DNA from: Cladorhizidae sp. MBARI D1340-BT2
Taxonomy: Eukaryota > Porifera > Demospongiae > Poecilosclerida > Cladorhizidae
DNA: 64,000 nt
Reading direction: 5' to 3'
Assembly: GCA_028752905.1 (NCBI GenBank)
Contig: JAQNBH010000009.1
Span: 42,166,509 to 42,230,508 of the forward strand
Both the position numbers and the translations under genes were made by a program. The notes below the pieces were generated by a model, which did not search any database, was not told where the DNA came from, and was given only the letters and a program-made list of their open reading frames with translations. Shown in pieces: positions 45,370-56,939 of this stretch (position 1 is its first letter; each line of letters begins with the position of its first letter).

Positions 45370-45445
45370 AGGGTCATGGTTCTCCAGGGTCATGGTTCTC
45401 CAGGGTCATGGTTCTCCAGGGTCATGGTTCTCCAGGGTCATGGTG
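45370..45445. repeat. 16-bp minisatellite, unit A only
   Basis: Five copies of gggtcatggttctcca; unit B has a single copy at 61132. It lies at the 3' end of the conserved minus-strand open frame and alters its last residue before the stop. Confidence 0.9.
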
Positions 45446-45786
45446 TCTGTTCTTGAATGTAGCCATGTTCATTTTGTTTCCTAGATACTGCATGATCTGG
45501 TGCAGCTGATCCCTGTCAGTGTTGCCTTCCACCCACTGCAGCTCCACGCACACCACATCCACCACCTCACCACCTTCCCCACTCACACACCTTTTCTTGC
45601 TCCTCTTGCTACAACCACCTTGGCCGGATGTCTCTCCCGGAGCAGTTAGTGTGATGCTGCACATAAAATGGAGGTCACAAGGGGGGCACAAGGCTTCAAG
45701 ATCCATTTTAATCTGCTCCTGGAGTTCTTCTGAAGAGACATTTTTTCTGGTTCTTTCCTCTTTGGATGAAGCTTCTTCTTTGTTAT
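45422..45786 (-). CDS. Conserved exon-like open frame, unrecognised (unit A)
   Basis: On the minus strand a strong acceptor (ttccatttctctag) precedes an open frame of about 120 codons: NKEEASSKEERTRKNVSSEE, LQEQIKMDLEALCPPCDLHF, then VELQWVEGNTDRDQLHQIMQ YLGNKM-type residues. It is Lys/Glu-rich at first and then has the look of a folded domain. Unit B retains the full frame with only substitutions (61118-61482). This may be the last exon of a duplicated gene; upstream exons were not identified. Confidence 0.45.
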
Positions 45787-46624
45787 CTAGAGAAATGGAA
45801 AAGAAAAGAAATGTGTGAGCAGCTGCATGGCCTGCAAGTCAGTCGGATTCTCCCCAGAGAGTAAAATATATCTGGTGCCTGCTTACGGGTTTTCATTTCA
45901 TTCCAGATATATAACAGGACTTGAATTATTACATGCAGGGCACAAAACTGGAATATGGTAAAAACGCTCACTGACATGCTCACTAGTTCGTCACATGATT
46001 TTGAAGGGGGTTCATTGGTTGTTCTTACACATGACTGCTGAACTGCATTTGATTGGTGCTTCCTAAAGGCAGGCAGAACAAAAATCTAGCAGTATATATG
46101 TACCAGTCCTACCTTTTCTTCCCATTTCCCACCCTTCCCAAGTGTGCGGGGGAATTTCAGTTGGCTTATGACACTAGAGACTACAGGATGACTGCACTCA
46201 TGAAGGTTAGATAGCATTGCAAACTAGATACTTCCCCAGCATACCCTTAATAACTGCTAGTCTGACTTTGGCCTAACCATTCCTGTGGTCTGATGGACTG
46301 CCACAAGCACTTAGAAGTGTGAACTAATGAAACATTATTCAAATGTCAGGTGTCGAGAAAAGGTGTGGCCTCCATCATACAATGCCGAGCTTGATTTAAT
46401 TTCAATCAAGACCTGCAACTGACAAGTCTTATTAATGTACATGGTGTGAAACAGGCCTCTCCCTGTATAAACATTCATGTGATCTCTGCCAGTGCAAGGT
46501 CAACAAGTCGGAGAACAAACAGGAAGTGTTGCCTTTTATTAATCACATGCATTCCCTGAGAAAAACAAATGCCCTGGCTCGCATCATGATGACATCATGA
46601 GAATAGATCTATCTTTAATTGACT

Positions 46625-46895
46625 ATTGTCCTGCCACTAACCCTAGCCACTGCCCTAGCACTGTCGTGGCCCTAACCTGCCACCAACCCTAACCACCTTG
46701 CCAATGCCCTGGCACTAACCCTAACCACTGCCCTGCCAACCCTGGCCAACCCTAGCCACTTCCCTGGCCCCAACCCTTATCCACTACTCTGGCCTCAACC
46801 TAGCAACTGTCCTGGCCCTAACTCTGGCACTGCCCTGGCACTAACCCTAGCCACTGCCCTGTCATCAACCCTAGCAACTGCCCCTAGCTAAATGC
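46625..46895. repeat. Degenerate CCCTAACC-type repeat, unit B
   Basis: Counterpart of 36555-36835; differs by several short indels within the CCTAACC/CCTAGCC motif run. Confidence 0.8.
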
Positions 46896-48752
46896 CTAAT
46901 CCAGCACTATATTGATGACATCGTGGCAATGTAATGCCAAGATTGAGACAAGATGAAGCCACCAACTAAGTAATGTGTGCAAGGTAAGGCCAGATGTCCA
47001 GCCATGAATGCTGAAACATTGAGTCTTGCTACTGAATTTTGCAGGTAGTGACCAAGTTCCCACGGACTGGCTCACAGGGTATGTATTAGTCACCTTTAGA
47101 GGGGGTTCTGGTCCAGAGCAGGGATATCGAGACCAAGAGCTTATTGTTCTTGATCTGAGTCACATACTTCCAGCGTAATGTTGATTCCACATTGAACACG
47201 TACCAAGTGGGGCAGTGTTCCCCATCAGTGGATATATACAGCATGAAAGTTTCACTTTTGACTGCACATTAGAGCCATTAACTCGCTGGAAAACTGCATA
47301 AGCTTCCTGGGACGTCTCTATGGAATTCAGCAGCCATCACAGCTGATTGGTAACAAGTCGCTCCAATTGTCCGCCTACTTCAGGTATATATATATGAGTG
47401 CAGGGAGGGAGTTCTATGAATACTTTCTTGTCTACAATGTAACCATACCACTCTGTGAGCAGGCTAGAACCCCTGGTCACCATACCACTCTGTGAGCAGG
47501 CTAGAACCCCTGGTCACCATACCACTCTGTGTGCAGGCTAGAACCCCTGGTCACCATACCACTCTGTGTGCAGGCTAGAACCCCTGGTCACCATACCACT
47601 CTGTGAGTAGGCTAGAACCCCTGGTCACCATACCACTCTGTGTGCAGGCTAGAACCCCTGGTCACCATACCACTCTGTGTGCAGGCTAGAACCCCTGGTC
47701 ACCATACCACTCTGTGTGCAGGCTAGAACCCCTGGTCACCATACCACTCTGTGAGCAGGCTAGAACCCCTGGTCACCATACCACTCTGTGTGCAGGCTAT
47801 GGTAACCATACCACTCTGTGTGCAGGCTAGAACCCATGGTAACCATACCACTCTGTGTGCAGGCTAGAACCCATGGTAACCATACCACTCTGTGAGCAGG
47901 CTAGAACCCCTGGTCACCATACCACTCTGTGTGCAGGGTAGAACCCCTGGTCACCATACCTCTCTGTGTGCAGGCTAGAACCCCTGGTCACCATACCACT
48001 CTGTGTGCAGGCTAGAACCCCTGGTCACCATACCACTCTGTGTGCAGGCTAGAACCCCTGGTCACCATACCACCACTCTGTGTGCAGGCTAGAACCCATG
48101 GTAACCATACCACTCTGTGTGCAGGCTAGAACCCATGGTAGCCATACCACTCTGTGAGCAGGCTAGAACCCCTGGTCACCATACCACTCTGTGTGCAGGC
48201 TAGAACCCCTGGTAACCATACCACTCTGTGTGCAGGCTAGAACCCCTGGTCACCATACCTTCTGTGTGCAGGCTAGAACCCCTGGTCACCATACCACTCT
48301 GTGTGCAGGCTATGGTAACCATACCACTCTGTGTGCAGACTAGAACCCCTGGTCACCATACCACTCTGTGTGCAGGCTAGAACCCCTGGTCACCATACCA
48401 CTCTGTGTGCAGGCTAGAACCCATGGTCACCATACCACTCTGTGTGCAGGCTAGAACCCCTGGTCACTATACCACTCTGTGTGCAGGCTAGAACCCATGG
48501 TCACCATACCACTCTGTGTGCAGGCTAGAACCCCTGGTCACCATACCACTCTGTGTGCAGGCTAGAACCCCTGGTCACCATACCACTCTGTGTGCAGGCT
48601 ATGGTAACCATACCACTCTGTGTGCAGGCTAGAACCCCTGGTAAGCATACTGCTCTGTGTGCAGGCTAGAACCCCTGGTCACCATACCACTCTGTGTGCA
48701 GGCTAGAACCCCTGGTCACCATACCTTCTGTTTGCAGGCTAGAACCCCTGGT

Positions 48753-48775
48753 CCTAGCCCTAGCCCTAGCCCTCA
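48753..48775. repeat. CCCTAG telomere-like block 1
   Basis: About four CCCTAG hexamers inserted in a 37-bp satellite unit after cccctggt. Shortest of four such blocks. Confidence 0.85.
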
Positions 48776-49752
48776 CCATACCACTCTGTGTGCAGGCTAG
48801 AACCCCTGGTCACCATACCACTCTGTGTGCAGGCTAGAACCCATGGTCACCATACCACTCTGTGTGTAGGCTAGAACCACTGGTCACCATACCACTCTGT
48901 GTGCAGGCTAGAACCCATGGTAACCATACCACTCTGTGTGCAGGCTAGAACCCATATACCACTCTGTGTGCAGGCTAGAACCCCTGGTCACCATACCACT
49001 CTGTGTGCAGGCTAGAACTCCTGGTCACCATACCACTCTGTGAGCAGGCTAGAACCCCTGGTCACCATACTGCTCTGTGTGCAGGCTAGAACCCCTGGTC
49101 ACCATACCACTCTGTGTGCAGGCTAGAACCCCTGGTCACCATACCACTCTGTGTGCAGGCTATGGTCACCATACCACTCTGTGTGCAGGCTAGAACCCAT
49201 GGTAACCATACCACTCTGTGAGTGCAGGCTAGAACCCATGGTAACCATACCACTCTGTGTGCAGGCTAGAACCACTGGTCACCATACCACTCTGTGTGCA
49301 GGCTAGAACCCATGGTAACCATACCACTCTGTGAGCAGGTTAGAACCCCTGGTCACCATACTGCTCTGTGTGCAGGCTAGAACCCCTGGTAAGCATACCA
49401 CTCTGTGTGCAGGCTAGAACCCATGGTAACCATACCACTCTGTGTGCAGGCTAGAACCCCTGGTCACCATACCACTCTGTGTGCAGGCTAGAACCCCTGG
49501 TAAGCATACCACTCTGTGTGCAGGCTAGAACCCATGGTAACCATACCACTCTGTGTGCAGGCTAGAACCCCTGGTCACCATACCACTCTGTGTGCAGGCT
49601 AGAACCCCTGGTAACCATACCACTCTGTGTGCAGGCTATGGTAACCATACCACTCTGTGTGCAGGCTAGAACCCCTGGTAAGCATACTGCTCTGTGTGCA
49701 GGCTAGAACCCCTGGTCACCATACCTTCTGTTTGCAGGCTAGAACCCCTGGT

Positions 49753-49809
49753 CCTAGCCCTAGCCCTAGCCCTAGCCCTAGCCCTAGCCCTAGCCCTAGC
49801 CCTAGCCCT
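49753..49809. repeat. CCCTAG telomere-like block 2
   Basis: About nine perfect CCCTAG hexamers (CTAGGG on the other strand), one base from the animal telomere repeat TTAGGG, inside the same satellite variant (ctggtcctagccctagccct). Confidence 0.9.
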
Positions 49810-51133
49810 CACCATACCACTCTGTGTGCAGGCTAGAACCCCTGGTCACCATACCACTCTGTGTGCAGGCTAGAACCCATGGTCACCATACCACTCTGTG
49901 TGCAGGCTAGAACCACTGGTCACCATACCACTCTGTGTGCAGGCTAGAACCCATGGTAACCATACCACTCTGTGTGCAGGCTAGAACCCATGGTAACCAT
50001 ACCACTCTGTGTGCAGGCTAGAACCCATGGTAACCATACCACTCTGTGTGCAGGCTAGAACCCCTGGTCACCATACCACTCTGTGTGCAGGCTAGAACCC
50101 CTGGTCACCATACCACTCTGTGTGCAGGCTAGAACTCCTGGTCACCATACAACTCTGTGTGCAGGCTAGAACCCCTAGTCACCATACCACTCTGTGTGCA
50201 GGCTAGAACCCCTGGTCACCATACCACTCTGTGTGCAGGCTAGAACTCCTGGTCACCATACAACTCTGTGTGCAGGCTAGAACCCCTGGTCACCATACCA
50301 CTCTGTGTGCAGGCTAGAACCCCTGGTCACCATACCACTCTGTGTGCAGGCTATGGTAACCATACCACTCTGTGTGCAGGCTAGAACCCATGGTTACCAT
50401 ACCACTCTGTGTGCAGGCTAGAACCCCTGGTCACCATACCACTCTGTGTGCAGGCTAGAACCCCTGGTCACCATACCACTCTGTGTGCAGGCTAGAACCC
50501 CTGGTCACCATACCACTCTGTGTGCAGGCTAGAACCCATGGTAACCATACCACTCTGTGAGTGCAGGCTAGAACCCATGGTCACCATACCACTCTGTGTA
50601 CAGGCTAGAACCCCTGGTCACCATACCACTCTGTGTACAGGCTAGAACCCCTGGTCACCATACCACTCCACTCTGTGTGCAGGCTAGAACCCCTGGTCAC
50701 CATACCACTCTGTGAGCAGGTTAGAACCCCTGGTCACCATACTGCTCTGTGTGCAGGCTAGAACCCCTGGTAAGCATACCACTCTGTGTGCAGGCTAGAA
50801 CCCATGGTAACCATACCACTCTGTGTGCAGGCTAGAACCCCTGGTCACCATACCACTCTGTGTGCAGGCTAGAACCCCTGGTAAGCATACCACTCTGTGT
50901 GCAGGCTAGAACCCATGGTAACCATACCACTCTGTGTGCAGGCTAGAACCCCTGGTCACCATACCACTCTGTGTGCAGGCTAGAACCCCTGGTAACCATA
51001 CCACTCTGTGTGCAGGCTATGGTAACCATACCACTCTGTGTGCAGGCTAGAACCCCTGGTAAGCATACTGCTCTGTGTGCAGGCTAGAACCCCTGGTCAC
51101 CATACCTTCTGTTTGCAGGCTAGAACCCCTGGT

Positions 51134-51191
51134 CCTAGCCCTAGCCCTAGCCCTAGCCCTAGCCCTAACCCTAGCCCTAGCCCTAGCCCTC
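51134..51191. repeat. CCCTAG telomere-like block 3
   Basis: Nine hexamers with one canonical telomeric CCCTAA in the middle. The same single variant is found in block 4, marking them as copies of one higher-order unit. Confidence 0.9.
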
Positions 51192-53032
51192 ACCATACCA
51201 CTCTGTGTGCAGGCTAGAACCCCTGGTCACCATACCACTCTGTGTGCAGGCTAGAACCCATGGTCACCATACCACTCTGTGTGCAGGCTAGAACTACTGG
51301 TCACCATACCACTCTGTGTGCAGGCTAGAACCCATGGTAACCATACCACTCTGTGTGCAGGCTAGAACCCATGGTAACCATACCACTCTGTGTGCAGGCT
51401 AGAACCCATGGTAACCATACCACTCTGTGTGCAGGCTAGAACCCCTGGTCACCATACCACTCTGTGTGCAGGCTAGAACCCCTGGTCACCATACCACTCT
51501 GTGTGCAGGCTAGAACTCCTGGTCACCATACAACTCTGTGTGCAGGCTAGAACCCCTAGTCACCATACCACTCTGTGTGCAGGCTAGAACCCCTGGTCAC
51601 CATACCACTCTGTGTGCAGGCTAGAACTCCTGGTCACCATACAACTCTGTGTGCAGGCTAGAACCCCTGGTCACCATACCACTCTGTGTGCAGGCTAGAA
51701 CCCCTGGTCACCATACCACTCTGTGTGCAGGCTATGGTAACCATACCACTCTGTGTGCAGGCTAGAACCCATGGTTACCATACCACTCTGTGTGCAGGCT
51801 AGAACCCCTGGTCACCATACCACTCTGTGTGCAGGCTAGAACCCCTGGTCACCATACCACTCTGTGTGCAGGCTAGAACCCCTGGTCACCATACCACTCT
51901 GTGTGCAGGCTAGAACCCATGGTAACCATACCACTCTGTGAGTGCAGGCTAGAACCCATGGTCACCATACCACTCTGTGTGCAGGCTAGAACCCCTGGTC
52001 ACCATACCACTCTGTGTGCAGGCTAGAACTCCTGGTCACCATACAACTCTGTGTGCAGGCTAGAACCCCTAGTCACCATACCACTCTGTGTGCAGGCTAG
52101 AACCCCTGGTCACCATACCACTCTGTGTGCAGGCTAGAACTCCTGGTCACCATACAACTCTGTGTGCAGGCTAGAACCCCTGGTCACCATACCACTCTGT
52201 GTGCAGGCTAGAACCCCTGGTCACCATACCACTCTGTGTGCAGGCTATGGTAACCATACCACTCTGTGTGCAGGCTAGAACCCATGGTTACCATACCACT
52301 CTGTGTGCAGGCTAGAACCCCTGGTCACCATACCACTCTGTGTGCAGGCTAGAACCCCTGGTCACCATACCACTCTGTGTGCAGGCTAGAACCCCTGGTC
52401 ACCATACCACTCTGTGTGCAGGCTAGAACCCATGGTAACCATACCACTCTGTGAGTGCAGGCTAGAACCCATGGTCACCATACCACTCTGTGTACAGGCT
52501 AGAACCCCTGGTCACCATACCACTCTGTGTACAGGCTAGAACCCCTGGTCACCATACCACTCCACTCTGTGTGCAGGCTAGAACCCCTGGTCACCATACC
52601 ACTCTGTGAGCAGGTTAGAACCCCTGGTCACCATACTGCTCTGTGTGCAGGCTAGAACCCCTGGTAAGCATACCACTCTGTGTGCAGGCTAGAACCCATG
52701 GTAACCATACCACTCTGTGTGCAGGCTAGAACCCCTGGTCACCATACCACTCTGTGTGCAGGCTAGAACCCCTGGTAAGCATACCACTCTGTGTGCAGGC
52801 TAGAACCCATGGTAACCATACCACTCTGTGTGCAGGCTAGAACCCCTGGTCACCATACCACTCTGTGTGCAGGCTAGAACCCCTGGTAACCATACCACTC
52901 TGTGTGCAGGCTATGGTAACCATACCACTCTGTGTGCAGGCTAGAACCCCTGGTAAGCATACTGCTCTGTGTGCAGGCTAGAACCCCTGGTCACCATACC
53001 TTCTGTTTGCAGGCTAGAACCCCTGGTCCTAG

Positions 53033-53084
53033 CCCTAGCCCTAGCCCTAGCCCTAGCCCTAACCCTAGCCCTAGCCCTAGCCCT
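53033..53084. repeat. CCCTAG telomere-like block 4
   Basis: Same arrangement as block 3 including the single CCCTAA, located in the next higher-order repeat. Confidence 0.9.
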
Positions 53085-55612
53085 CACCATACCACTCTGT
53101 GTGCAGGCTAGAACCCCTGGTCACCATACCACTCTGTGTGCAGGCTAGAACCCATGGTCACCATACCACTCTGTGTGCAGGCTAGAACTACTGGTCATCA
53201 TACCACTCTGTGTGCAGGCTAGAACCCATGGTAACCATACCACTCTGTGTGCAGGCTAGAACCCATGGTAACCATACCACTCTGTGTGCAGGCTAGAACC
53301 CATGGTAACCATACCACTCTGTGTGCAGGCTAGAACCCCTGGTCACCATACCACTCTGTGTGCAGGCTAGAACCCCTGGTCACCATACCACTCTGTGTGC
53401 AGGCTAGAACTCCTGGTCACCATACAACTCTGTGTGCAGGCTAGAACCCCTAGTCACCATACCACTCTGTGTGCAGGCTAGAACCCCTGGTCACCATACC
53501 ACTCTGTGTGCAGGCTAGAACTCCTGGTCACCATACAACTCTGTGTGCAGGCTAGAACCCCTGGTCACCATACCACTCTGTGTGCAGGCTAGAACCCCTG
53601 GTCACCATACCACTCTGTGTGCAGGCTATGGTAACCATACCACTCTGTGTGCAGGCTAGAACCCATGGTTACCATACCACTCTGTGTGCAGGCTAGAACC
53701 CCTGGTCACCATACCACTCTGTGTGCAGGCTAGAACCCCTGGTCACCATACCACTCTGTGTGCAGGCTAGAACCCCTGGTCACCATACCACTCTGTGTGC
53801 AGGCTAGAACCAATGGTAACCATACCACTCTGTGAGTGCAGGCTAGAACCCATGGTCACCATACCACTCTGTGTACAGGCTAGAACCCCTGGTCACCATA
53901 CCACTCTGTGTACAGGCTAGAACCCCTGGTCACCATACCACTCCACTCTGTGTGCAGGCTAGAACCCCTGGTAACCATACCACTCTGTGTGCAGGCTAGA
54001 ACCCCTGGTCACCATACCACTCTGTGTGCAGGCTAGAACCCATGGTAACCATACCACTCTGTGTGCAGGGTAGAACCCGTGGTCACCATACTGCTCTGTG
54101 TGCAGGCTAGAACCCCTGGTAACCATACCACTCTGTGTGCAGGCTAGAACCCATGGTAACCATACCACTCTGTGTGCAGGCTAGAACCCCTGGTAACCAT
54201 ACCACTCTGTGTGCAGGCTAGAACCCATGGTAACCATACCACTCTGTGTGCAGGCTAGAACCCGTGGTCACCATACTGCTCTGTGTGCAGGCTAGAACCC
54301 CTGGTCACCATACCACTCTGTGTGCAGGCTAGAACCCCTGGTCACCATACCACTCTGTGTACAGGCTAGAGCCCCTGGTAACCATACCACTCTGTGTGTG
54401 CAGGCTAGAACCCCTGGTAACCATACCATTCTGTGTACAGGCTAGAACCCCTGGTCACCATACCACTCTGTGTACAGGCTAGAACCCCTGGTCACCATAC
54501 CACTCCACTCTGTGTGCAGGTTAGAACCCCTGGTAACCATACCACTCTGTGTGCAGGCTAGAACCCATGGTAACCATACCACTCTGTGTGCAGGGTAGAA
54601 CCCGTGGTCACCATACTGCTCTGTGTGCAGGCTAGAACCCCTGGTAACCATACCACTCTGTGTGCAGGCTAGAACCCATGGTAACCATACCACTCTGTGT
54701 GCAGGCTAGAACCCCTGGTAACCATACCACTCTGTGTGCAGGCTAGAACCCATGGTAACCATACCACTCTGTGTGCAGGCTAGAACCCGTGGTCACCATA
54801 CTGCTCTGTGTGCAGGCTAGAACCCCTGGTCACCATACCACTCTGTGTGCAGGCTAGAACCCCTGGTCACCATACCACTCTGTGTGCAGGCTAGAACCCA
54901 TGGTAACCATACCACTCTGTGTGCAGGCTAGAACCCCTGATAACCATACCACTCTGTGTGCAGGCTAGAACCAGAGGACAAGTGTCTACTCTTCCATACT
55001 GAAACTTGTCTTTTAAGATATTTATCGTCTTTTTGTATGAAAATTTACTACGTGATTTTTCTTTTCCACGATGGATTTTTAATTCATTTATTGAAATCAC
55101 ACTCATGATCTTCCGTCTTTCTTGTCATTACTTCCTGACCCCAAAGTGTCTGATATATCACCTGGGGCTATTACTTCAGCAAACTCAAAGGTGGAGATAG
55201 TGAATGAGTGCAAAAAGGCTAAGATGCGAGGCCATGCAAGAAGTTAGTGATTCATCATCTCTGCTACAACATACCTGTCTCCATCATATTTGGCTCAAAC
55301 TCCTCTCCAACTGCTGTTGCCCAAGTAGCCTTGTATGTGTGGTAGCCAGGCACACAGCAAGGCTTGGCACACTCATCCCAGTAGCCTCTGCTCCATCTGT
55401 GAGAACCACTCACTGTACACTACTGATTGTGTGTACATTACATAGAAAAACTTTCTGTGTTGATAAATTATCACAGAAAGAAAAGGTTTAAATCCAAAAT
55501 TAGTTGATGTAAAAGGCAAATATAGTATGTATGTACGCTGCGTAGATGCAAGAGGAGGCGAGTTTTATTTTCTGTATAGAGCTTTCTATTGGCGATGATT
55601 TAATTTGGTGGT

Positions 55613-55855
55613 AATTCAAGTTTGTACCTGTGGCGGTAGAGACTTGTGGATCCTTTGGGCTTCAAGCAAAGCCATTCTTCAGGAAGTTAGGACGCCACCT
55701 GAGATCAGTGACTTATGAAGAGAACTCCCATGAACATCTTCTTCAACAGATTTCTGTGGCGGTGCAGCGTGGGAATGCAGCCTCAGTAATGGGATCTTTG
55801 CCATCAGGGTTAGGGACGAGCCATTTCCCTAGTCATCACTTGAACATTTGAACTT
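55613..55855 (+). pseudogene. LINE reverse-transcriptase ORF, 3' end fragment (unit B)
   Basis: Same 75-codon C-terminal tail as 38310-38552 with identical residues (VETCGSFGLQAKPFF... QRGNAASVMGS). Shared by descent from the pre-duplication unit. Confidence 0.7.
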
Positions 55856-56939
55856 GAGGGGAGGGGGTTCTATAAACTATATGTGAAGAGGATTAATGTT
55901 AAGTTGTTATAGTATGTGACCATGTTTTTCCAATAAATAAACAAAACGTTCATTTGAAGTTTATACTACTAAAAATAAAAAAGTAGTCGTAATTCAAGTT
56001 GGCGGTGATTTAATTTAAATTTGGCGGTGATTTGATTTGGTGGTTCGGCAGTTTTCTTGGAGTTGTTAAATTTGAGTTGTTAAATTTGACAAATAAATTG
56101 TTGTTTTTAACGGCAATTTTTGCATGCATGGGAGAAGATTTGGGGCATTCTTAAGTTTTAAGAGAGGGAGGAAGCAACATTAGTACAGTGAGCATGTGCC
56201 GGGAAAGTACAGCTTGGAGAGTCTACAGAGTTGTAGAGAAACTTGTGATGGAAGCTGGTTGGAGCAGATCCAACAGGAACTAATCAATGAAGAATAGCAA
56301 CTATTTCTCTTGGGTCAGTCATCAGTGGTTGCGTGTATGCATGCAGGCATGAATTAATTATTGCCAAAAGACTAAATTGCCAGATTAAACTGTCACCATC
56401 ACCAATTAAAAGCTCTCTAAGGTATATATAGCAAGCAAATTATATTGGAAAGGTAAGAATGCACTCAAGATGATCACACACATTTGATGACCTTTACCAT
56501 TTAAAGTCATACACATGAATTACATAAAGTAAAGGGTCATCAAAGCTTGTTGTTGTCTACATAATTATGGGTACACTGATGTAGACTTGTCTGTTTGTAC
56601 GATTTTTAAATAATTGTCTGTTTCTATTTTTGTTGCTACTACTGTGACATGATGTTTTTCAAAGGTATATAGGAGGACACATCTGAATAATCACCAAGTG
56701 GTTGATCTCAGAGTAACTCTATTTTATCAGACATGCCATATAATGCGAACAGGAAATGACACAACAAAAATTCACAGTTCACCAAAACTTCAAAAAAAAT
56801 GAAGCCTTCTCTCCCAAGTCTTGCAATAATCAACTAAGTTTATGGAATCAGTTGTTTTTGTTGGTTTTTTCCCTTTTATTTAAAACCATGGCATAAGTGA
56901 ACACTGTTGCTTGATCGTATGTACGCTTTCAACTTCTCT

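Larger units (their letters stand above)
34241..46255. repeat. Tandem segmental duplication, unit A (~12.0 kb)
   Basis: Begins with ctagtctgactttggcctaa, found again at 46257-46276 (unit B) and near 61995 (unit C). Collinear content: 66-bp satellite, 31-bp repeat, GT tract, CCCTAACC-like repeat, 37-bp satellite, LINE fragment, hAT remnant, exon-like segments, minus-strand conserved open frame. A-specific: the Penelope-like insertion at about 42605-44115 and the 16-bp expansion at 45370-45445. Confidence 0.92.
47440..54975. repeat. 37-bp satellite with higher-order repeats, unit B (~200 copies)
   Basis: About 7.5 kb of the same 37-bp unit as at 37395-37680. Unit variants (cccatggtaac, gagcagg, aagcatac, actcctggtc, a 21-bp short form with caggctatgg) recur in long blocks. 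The block ending in the CCCTAG tract appears at about 49680, 51061 and 52954 (spacings about 1.38 and 1.89 kb). The extra roughly 0.51 kb in the last interval is an internal duplication (51505 and 52020 share the same variant string). Blocks are nearly identical by eye, so amplification is recent. Confidence 0.95.

Noticed and set aside
47440..54975. CRISPR-like direct repeat array
   Set aside because: Units follow each other head to tail with no unique spacers and frequent internal variation. The context is a eukaryotic genome, so this is a satellite.
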